This document shows positions 58,984-63,966 of a stretch of 63,966 nt of DNA, piece after piece. The notes under the pieces are model-generated. The model saw only the letters and a list, made by a program, of their open reading frames with translations. It ran no database searches and was not told the origin of the DNA. A program made the translations under genes and the position numbers. Origin of the DNA: Bacteroidales bacterium. Lineage in GTDB: Bacteria; Bacteroidota; Bacteroidia; Bacteroidales; WCHB1-69. Location of the stretch: assembly GCA_017438945.1 (NCBI GenBank), contig JAFRUI010000012.1:1-63966 (forward strand), given 5' to 3'. Positions within the stretch are counted from its first letter, which is position 1. Each line of letters begins with the position of its first letter.

Positions 58984-59850
58984 ATGCCAGATAATAAAAT
59001 AAAAATCCAAAAATTCCCTTTTTCGGATGCGCAGTTCAAGCAGCGGCTGAAGGCGGACACCACTTTCAATTATACGGCGGCAGAGGAGTTGGAGATGTGC
59101 AAAACGGTTCTGGGTTGCATTGATCTGACCACGCTGGAAGGTTCTGACACCAAAGAGAAGGTCACTAAGTTGTGCGAAACAGCGAAAGGTTTCCGTGACG
59201 ATGCGAAAGGGATTCCCTCCACCGCATCGGTATGCGTCTATTCGCCGTTTGTGGCATTGGCGAAGGACCGACTGCAGGATACGCCCATCCATGTGGCGTC
59301 TGTCGCCGGCGGTTTTCCCGCAGGTCAGCTGCCCATCAACTTGAAGGTGGCGGAAGTGGAGTATGCCGTCGCCCAGGGCGCAGACGAAATCGACATGGTG
59401 ATTTCGCGGGGTGCTTTCTTAGAGGGCGATTATCAGCGGGTGTATGATGAAATCCGCGCTATCCGGAAGGCATGTCCGAAACAGAAACTGAAGGTGATTT
59501 TGGAGACGGGCGAGTTGCAGACCCCGCAGAACATTTTCCGTGCCTCGCAGTTGGCCATCTATGCGGGTGCTGATTTCCTGAAGACCTCCACGGGGAAAAT
59601 CGCTATGAATGCCACCCCGGAAGCTTTCTGGGTGATGATGTTCGCCATCCGGCAGCATTTTCAGGAAACAGGGGTGAAAGTGGGCATCAAAGTTGCCGGC
59701 GGCGTGTCGGAATTGACACAGGCATACACTTATTTGCATATTTGGAAGCACAATATGGGCAAGGAATGGGCCGTGCCGGAACTCTTCCGAGTGGGCACCA
59801 GCCGCCTAGCCAATAAGGTTTTCGAAAAAATTCAAGATTTTTTTGTATAA
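58984..59850 (+). CDS. deoC: Deoxyribose-phosphate aldolase
   Basis: 288 residues from the ATG at 58984; the upstream frame overlaps the previous gene. It is a class I aldolase: the Schiff-base lysine is in DFLKTSTGKIA, and the barrel motifs VASVAGGFPAGQLP, EIDMVISRG, KVILETGEL and GIKVAGGV are present. It splits deoxyribose 5-phosphate to glyceraldehyde 3-phosphate and acetaldehyde in nucleoside breakdown. The N-terminus is about 30 residues longer than E. coli DeoC, common in Bacteroidota. Confidence 0.94.
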   Translation: MPDNKIKIQKFPFSDAQFKQRLKADTTFNYTAAEELEMCKTVLGCIDLTTLEGSDTKEKVTKLCETAKGFRDDAKGIPSTASVCVYSPFVALAKDRLQDTPIHVASVAGGFPAGQLPINLKVAEVEYAVAQGADEIDMVISRGAFLEGDYQRVYDEIRAIRKACPKQKLKVILETGELQTPQNIFRASQLAIYAGADFLKTSTGKIAMNATPEAFWVMMFAIRQHFQETGVKVGIKVAGGVSELTQAYTYLHIWKHNMGKEWAVPELFRVGTSRLANKVFEKIQDFFV

Positions 59851-59853
59851 GTG

Positions 59854-59883
59854 TTGGATTATAAAGAAATTATTGTATTTTTG
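59854..59883 (+). promoter_or_regulatory. Promoter of the HU gene
   Basis: TTG at 59854-59856 and TATTTTTG at 59876-59883, 19 bp apart, 43 bp upstream of the ATG. This is one of the best-formed promoters in the window. Confidence 0.7.
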
Positions 59884-59926
59884 CAGCCCGAAAAATTAAG
59901 TATCAAACTTTAAACAAATTAAGATT

Positions 59927-60211
59927 ATGACTAAAGCAGAAATCGTTAATGAAATTTCCAATCGTACTGGTTATGAGAAGAATAGCGTTCAAACTATCGT
60001 TGAAGCTTTCATGGATTCAGTGAAGAAGAACATGGTGAACGGTGAAAACGTTTATCTGAGAAGTTTCGGTAGTTTCATCGTAAAACACAGAGCCGAGAAG
60101 ACCGCTCGCAATATTTCCAAGAATGAGACGATCACCATCAAGGCTCACAATATTCCGGCTTTCAAACCTTGCAAGGATTTCGTCGAAGCTGTTAAGAAAA
60201 ACACGAAGTAA
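59927..60211 (+). CDS. HU-family DNA-binding protein
   Basis: 94 residues, complete. The HU/IHF fold is shown by MTKAEIVNEISNRTGY, the dimer helix and the DNA arm region (FGSFIVKHRAEKTARNISKNETITIKAHNIPAFKP). It compacts or bends DNA in the nucleoid. It is followed after 19 bp by a tiny basic protein and then a terminator. Confidence 0.96.
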   Translation: MTKAEIVNEISNRTGYEKNSVQTIVEAFMDSVKKNMVNGENVYLRSFGSFIVKHRAEKTARNISKNETITIKAHNIPAFKPCKDFVEAVKKNTK

Positions 60212-60230
60212 TCATATAATTCAATTTATT

Positions 60231-60320
60231 ATGCCTAGCGGAAAAAAACGTAAACGTGCGAAAATGAACACGCACAAACGCAAAAAAAGATTGAGAAAGA
60301 ACAGACATAAATCAAGATAG
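60231..60320 (+). CDS. Tiny basic AURKAIP1/COX24-domain protein (bS22/mS38-like)
   Basis: 29 residues; more than half are Lys or Arg (MPSGKKRKRAKMNTHKRKKR and RKNRHKSR at the end). This is a known, highly conserved short protein of Bacteroidota with the COX24/AURKAIP1 C-terminal motif. Homologues elsewhere are small ribosomal subunit proteins (mycobacterial bS22, mitochondrial mS38), so a ribosomal role is inferred. Co-transcribed with HU and ending 20 bp before a terminator hairpin. Confidence 0.88.
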   Translation: MPSGKKRKRAKMNTHKRKKRLRKNRHKSR

Positions 60321-60340
60321 TTCTTTCTGCGTTGCAAAAT

Positions 60341-60376
60341 GAAAACTAAATGATTTTAACGAGTCATTTAGTTTTC
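60341..60376 (+). terminator. Intrinsic terminator after HU and the basic protein
   Basis: GAAAACTAAATGA pairs with TCATTTAGTTTTC (13 bp) around a 10-nt loop and is followed by TTTCTTTAT. It lies just before the rng start at 60391. Confidence 0.85.
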
Positions 60377-60390
60377 TTTCTTTATAGACT

Positions 60391-61977
60391 ATGGAGAATA
60401 ATCAAGCAGAAATCACAAAAGAAATCATCATCACTTCTCATACCAATGAGGTTCAGGTGGCTTTGCTGGAGGATAAGAAGTTGATGGAAATTCATACCGA
60501 GAAATCATCGGCGCAGTTTTCTGTCGGAGATATCTATTTGGGCAAGGTGAAGAAGATTATGCCCGGTTTGAATGCGGCTTTTGTGGATGTGGGGAGTGAA
60601 AGGGAGGCTTTTTTGCATTATCTCGACCTCGGCCTGCATGGCCGCACTATCAATGCGTTTGTAAGTCAGGCGATCACGACCGGCAAACGCAGTATCAGTC
60701 GTGTACAATATTTAGAGGAGATTCCTAAAAACGGGAAGATCAGCGATGTGTTGACCTCCGGTCAGCAGATCATGGTGCAGGTGGCCAAGGAGCCCATCTC
60801 CACCAAGGGCCCGCGTATCACCACGGAGATCTCCTTTGCGGGCCGTTATCTCGTGCTGGTGCCGTTCGGCGACAAGGTGTCCGTCTCGCAGAAAATCAAA
60901 AGCAGCGAAGAACGGAAACGCCTGCGCACCGCCGTCCAAAGCATACGCCCGCGCAACTTCGGCATCATCATCCGCACCGTGGCGGAAAACAAGTCGGTGG
61001 AGGAACTCTCCGCCGACCTCGACATGCTCCGTTACCGTTGGGACACGACCGTGGAAAACCTGTTCGCCTCCAAGGCCCCTCTGCGCCTCGCCCAAGAGGA
61101 AAACCGCGTGGCTTCCCTGCTGCGCGACTTCCTCAACGACTCGTTCCACGCCATCTACGTCGATACGCCTGAAATGTTCACGGAAGTCAAGAACTACCTG
61201 CACGTGCATGCGCCCGAGCAGGAGGAAATCGTCAGCCTTTACAACGAAAAACGCCCCATCTTCGACTATTTCAACGTGGCCAAGCAGATCAAGGGGTCGT
61301 TCGGCAAAGTGGTGACCGTGAAGAACGGCGTGTATCTGATTATCGAACACACCGAAGCGATGCACGTGATTGACGTCAACAGCGGAAACCGTGTGAAATC
61401 CTCCCAGACTCCTGAGCAGAACGCCTTGAACACCAATATGATAGCGGCGCAAGAAATTGCCCGTCAGCTGCGTCTCCGGGATATGGGCGGCATCATCACC
61501 ATCGACTTCGTGGATTTGCACGATCCCGCCAACAAGAATACGCTCAACAAGGCGATGGCCGAGTTCATGCGCAACGACAAAGCCAAACATACCATACTGC
61601 CTCTCAATAAGTTCGGACTGATCCAGATTACGCGGCAGCGTGTGCGGCAGGCTACCATTATTGAGAACACGGAGGTTTGTCCCACCTGTAAAGGGACTGG
61701 CAAGATTAAGCCGCCGATTGTCATTGAAGACGAGATTGCCAATGCACTCGACTTCCTTTTCCAGAAGCAGCACGAACCGAAGATCACGGTGGTCACACAT
61801 CCGTTCGTATATGCTTATCTGACAAAGGGTTTCCCTTCCATCCGGATGAAATGGTGTTTCCAATACAAGAAGAATATCCGGATTGTGTCTAACCAAAGCA
61901 GCCGTCTGACGGAGGTGCATTATATGAACGAGCACAACGAGGATATCATCCTTTGGAACGAACCCGCAAGAGAATAA
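60391..61977 (+). CDS. rng: Ribonuclease E/G family protein
   Basis: 528 residues, the RNase G length, without the long RNase E scaffold. An S1 domain at about 38-125 (QFSVGDIYLGKVKKIMPGLNAAFVDVG) is followed by the DNase-I-like catalytic core with metal-binding Asp in HVIDVNSGN and TIDFVD, and the zinc-link cysteines CPTCKG near 430. It takes part in rRNA maturation and mRNA decay. recX follows after 2 bp. Confidence 0.95.
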   Translation: MENNQAEITKEIIITSHTNEVQVALLEDKKLMEIHTEKSSAQFSVGDIYLGKVKKIMPGLNAAFVDVGSEREAFLHYLDLGLHGRTINAFVSQAITTGKRSISRVQYLEEIPKNGKISDVLTSGQQIMVQVAKEPISTKGPRITTEISFAGRYLVLVPFGDKVSVSQKIKSSEERKRLRTAVQSIRPRNFGIIIRTVAENKSVEELSADLDMLRYRWDTTVENLFASKAPLRLAQEENRVASLLRDFLNDSFHAIYVDTPEMFTEVKNYLHVHAPEQEEIVSLYNEKRPIFDYFNVAKQIKGSFGKVVTVKNGVYLIIEHTEAMHVIDVNSGNRVKSSQTPEQNALNTNMIAAQEIARQLRLRDMGGIITIDFVDLHDPANKNTLNKAMAEFMRNDKAKHTILPLNKFGLIQITRQRVRQATIIENTEVCPTCKGTGKIKPPIVIEDEIANALDFLFQKQHEPKITVVTHPFVYAYLTKGFPSIRMKWCFQYKKNIRIVSNQSSRLTEVHYMNEHNEDIILWNEPARE

Positions 61978-61979
61978 CG

Positions 61980-62420
61980 ATGGAGATACCATCTGAGATA
62001 ATAATGAAAATAGAGCGTTTCTGTGCCTATCAGGAACGGTGTGAAAATGACGTGAGGAAAAAGCTCACGTCATTTCGTTTGTCGGGGAGCCAGGAAGATG
62101 CCATAATAAAATCGTTGCGTGAGAACAATTTTCTGAGCGACGAGCGTTTTGTGGAGGTTTTCGTGCGCAGTAAGGTGAAAGCCGGCTGGGGAGTTCAGAA
62201 GATTGTGGCGGCGTTGCGCGCGAAACGTATCCCGGCGGAACTCATCGACCAAGCCTATGCGCAAATCCCTGCGGATGATTATCTAGGGAAATTGCACGAT
62301 GCCATCGCCAAATGGCGCCGCTCGCATCCCGACGAACCGGCCAAGAGTCCGAAACTGGTCCGGCACCTGCTGTCGAAAGGGTTTAGGGTGGAGGAGGCTC
62401 TGGAAGCAGTTAGTGGTTAG
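61980..62420 (+). CDS. recX: Regulatory protein RecX
   Basis: 146 residues from the ATG at 61980; an in-frame upstream start overlaps rng. RecX three-helix repeats are visible (RFCAYQERCENDVRKKLTSFRLSG, ENNFLSDERFVEVFVRSKVKAGWG, LRAKRIPAELIDQAYAQI). It binds RecA and tunes its filament. A 12-bp perfect inverted repeat (62045-62075) lies in the early coding region. The C-terminal codons and TAG are formed by an AGTTAGT heptamer array. Confidence 0.9.
   Translation: MEIPSEIIMKIERFCAYQERCENDVRKKLTSFRLSGSQEDAIIKSLRENNFLSDERFVEVFVRSKVKAGWGVQKIVAALRAKRIPAELIDQAYAQIPADDYLGKLHDAIAKWRRSHPDEPAKSPKLVRHLLSKGFRVEEALEAVSG
62045..62075. repeat. Perfect inverted repeat in the recX 5' coding region
   Basis: AAATGACGTGAG and CTCACGTCATTT are separated by GAAAAAG. 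In RNA this gives a 12-bp stem with a 7-nt A-rich loop about 65 nt inside the gene. Confidence 0.85.
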
Positions 62421-62428
62421 CAGTTAGT
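62408..62428 (+). repeat. Heptamer array (AGTTAGT, GGTTAGC, AGTTAGT) containing the recX stop
   Basis: The TAG (62418-62420) is in the second unit. The word family matches the pyrK array, 20 kb away. Confidence 0.85.
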
Positions 62429-62503
62429 GACGGGCGACCCCAATTCCCCTTCTATTGAAGAAGGGGTGGCCGTAGGCCGAGGTAATAATATAAAAAATAT
62501 ATT

Positions 62504-62541
62504 CCTTGAGCAGCCCCGTTAGGGGCAAAAGCTCGGTAGGG
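62504..62541 (+). repeat. Composite palindromic element, module A (copy 8)
   Basis: CTTGAGCAGCCCCGTTAGGG is followed by GCAAAAGCTCGGTAGGGG. A CCCCTTC...GAAGGGG hairpin lies just upstream near 62455. Confidence 0.65.
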
Positions 62542-62585
62542 GTACGGATGATGATGAATGGATGATGAAAAACGATGAATAAACG

Positions 62586-63419
62586 ATGAATAAGAAAACG
62601 ATAACGATTATTACGGCGGCGGTGTTGGCCGTCGCAGTGGTGGCGGTGAGTTTCGCCACCAAGGGGAAATCCGGGGCGCAGGCGGAGTTCGCCCGTGCGG
62701 AGAAAACGGTCGCCGTGGTGCCGGACGGGGCGCTCGAGGTCCCGACATTCACCCGCTCGCGGGAGCATTCGCAGCAGATTGCGCACAAAGCCTATACGGT
62801 GGATTACAACGAGGAGTGGCGATTGGCGAACTGGGTGGCCTATTCGTTGACGAGCGAGCAGACCAAAGGCCCGGTGGAGCGTTACAACAAATTCGATGCC
62901 GACCCGCAGGTGAAGGGTGCGACCGCTCAGTGGTGGGATTACAAGCACACGAAGTATGACCGCGGCCATTTGGTGCCCGCCGGCGACATGAAGTGGGACG
63001 AGACCGCCATGCGCGAGTGCTTTTACCTCAGCAACATCTGTCCTCAGGACCACACCTTCAACGAAGGTGACTGGAACTATCTGGAGAACCGTGTGCGCGG
63101 CTGGGCCAATTTCTACGGCAAGGTCTATGTGGCTTGCGGCCCGATAGTGTCGCAGCATCCCGAGGTGATAGGGGAGAACTGCATCGCGGTCCCCGACTCT
63201 TTCTACAAAGTGGTGCTCTGCGACATGCGCGGCACCTGGAAAGCCGTCGGATTCGTATGTCCCAACGATCCCACTCACCACAATCTGAACCATTATTGTC
63301 GCACCGTCGATTACGTGGAAAGCCTCACGGGCATCGACTTTTTCCCGCTACTCCCCGATGATGAGGAGAACCGCGCCGAGTCGGAGATTGACTGGGAAGC
63401 GTGGCGGATCAGGAAATAA
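62586..63419 (+). CDS. DNA/RNA non-specific endonuclease, exported
   Basis: 277 residues with an N-terminal signal anchor (ITIITAAVLAVAVVAVSFA). The NUC family motif DRGHLVPAGDM carries the catalytic His near residue 128. NICPQDHTFNEGDWNYLE supplies the metal-binding Asn region, and WKAVGFVCPND is another family block. It would degrade DNA and RNA in the periplasm or outside, anchored or released. The preceding spacer is a GATGAATAAAC-type repeat. Confidence 0.93.
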   Translation: MNKKTITIITAAVLAVAVVAVSFATKGKSGAQAEFARAEKTVAVVPDGALEVPTFTRSREHSQQIAHKAYTVDYNEEWRLANWVAYSLTSEQTKGPVERYNKFDADPQVKGATAQWWDYKHTKYDRGHLVPAGDMKWDETAMRECFYLSNICPQDHTFNEGDWNYLENRVRGWANFYGKVYVACGPIVSQHPEVIGENCIAVPDSFYKVVLCDMRGTWKAVGFVCPNDPTHHNLNHYCRTVDYVESLTGIDFFPLLPDDEENRAESEIDWEAWRIRK

Positions 63420-63451
63420 GTTTTTTTTGATCTGCCGTATCCTTTAGTCCA

Positions 63452-63966
63452 TCAGTGCGCGACAAGGGATAGTACATCTTCGGTGGTTAGTCCGGTGATT
63501 TCCGCCACGAGGTTCGGAGCGAAATTCTTGGCGAGCATGTTGAGGGCAAGCTGGCGCTTCTCATCTTCTCGACCCTGTTGTAAACCTTGTCGCAAGCCCT
63601 TTTCCAGTCCTTCCTTTTCCCCTTCGCGGCGACCGATGCCCTTCCAAGTGGCCTCAATGCTGACGGCATCCCAGTATTTGTCATAGAGGTACTCCTCTGC
63701 CTCGTTGTAGTTGATGATCTCCAATAGTTCGATGGCCTTGGCGATGTCAGGGTCGGCGAGCAGCTCGGGCGCAGGTTTCCTCGTCTCCTCGGTCATCTCC
63801 GTGAAATAGCGCATCCACAAGTCCATCTTAGTGTCACCCTTTTTTGGCAGTTTCTTGTACTTGTCCATTTCGGCGAAGACAATCTTGAGCCCGTCGAAGA
63901 CGCGGTCGCTATGGTAGATGTGGACAAATTGATAAGGATGATACCATTCGTTGAGTCCCTTGTGCA
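63452..63966 (-). CDS. PD-(D/E)XK nuclease-family transposase (Rpn-like), C-terminal part
   Basis: The frame runs open to the right edge; the N-terminus with the nuclease core is outside the window. The visible 171 residues begin HKGLNEWYHPYQFVHIYHSDRVFDGLKIVFAEMDKYKK. They end in the characteristic glycine-spaced charged tail (REGEKEGLEKGLRQGLQQGREDEKRQLALNML) and a final helix ITGLTTEDVLSLV. This matches PD-(D/E)XK transposase-family proteins abundant in Bacteroidota, which promote recombination. The ATG at 63868 is internal to the gene. Confidence 0.85.
   Translation of the reverse strand, partial: HKGLNEWYHPYQFVHIYHSDRVFDGLKIVFAEMDKYKKLPKKGDTKMDLWMRYFTEMTEETRKPAPELLADPDIAKAIELLEIINYNEAEEYLYDKYWDAVSIEATWKGIGRREGEKEGLEKGLRQGLQQGREDEKRQLALNMLAKNFAPNLVAEITGLTTEDVLSLVAH

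Noticed and set aside
60712-61992. 426-residue minus-strand frame opposite rng
   Set aside because: It is antisense to ribonuclease G, whose motifs are all in place.

Overview
The window looks like a chromosomal segment of an anaerobic Bacteroidota bacterium, most likely Bacteroidales. Supporting signs are a fused KorA 2-oxoacid:ferredoxin oxidoreductase subunit, the NAD-linked PyrK/PyrD pair, many secreted proteins and lipoproteins with DUF1573, PCMD, lamin-tail and PorV/PorQ folds, the 29-residue COX24/bS22-like basic protein, and many promoters of the Bacteroidota form TAnnTTTG. No Shine-Dalgarno tracts stand out. Family or genus cannot be fixed from the sequence alone.

Layout. 1-1.9 kb: korA and the first codons of a probable korB. 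2.1-8.5 kb: secreted proteins and lipoproteins of unknown role. 8.5-16.2 kb: an ATP-grasp-like protein, then a minus-strand cluster of porin, imelysin lipoprotein, di-haem oxidoreductase and a CcsB-CcsA cytochrome c assembly fusion. This reads as a haem/iron redox and uptake cluster. 16.3-23.6 kb: a five-gene operon of TetR regulator, lipoprotein, RND adaptor, RND permease and TolC channel. 23.7-39.2 kb: an accessory island with a YoeB-type toxin-antitoxin pair, a promoter/terminator-bounded tRNA-like RNA candidate, a possible small nuclease, a broken DUF1016 gene, AbiH, a small membrane protein, a YobI-like membrane P-loop NTPase and a type I restriction-modification operon with two extra genes. 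39.3-63.4 kb: mostly housekeeping genes (xseA, yqgE, pyrK-pyrD, an ECF sigma factor and partner, DUF1573, mpl, an HlyD-ABC pair without permease, asd, a glycosyltransferase, an RNA methyltransferase, a PorV/PorQ protein, deoC, HU, rng, recX, a secreted nuclease). The right edge carries the C-terminal part of a PD-(D/E)XK transposase-family nuclease.

The strongest unexplained pattern is at gene ends. Many spacers are tandem arrays of 7-bp (once 8-bp) words. The word differs from spacer to spacer, and the array often contains the stop codon of the upstream gene. Since 7 and 8 are not multiples of 3, a word with one sense-strand stop codon puts a stop in every reading frame within three copies. 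Other dispersed families are a composite palindromic element, hairpins ending in GTAGAGACG (one inside a coding sequence), short covarying hairpins with a GGA or TCC loop, and a 66-bp tandem repeat that supplies a probable GTG start.

The most promising candidate biological system is the minus-strand run in the island: YobI-like NTPase, roughly 51-residue transmembrane protein and AbiH, directly downstream of the type I restriction operon. All functions are read from sequence features and family knowledge; no database search was possible.
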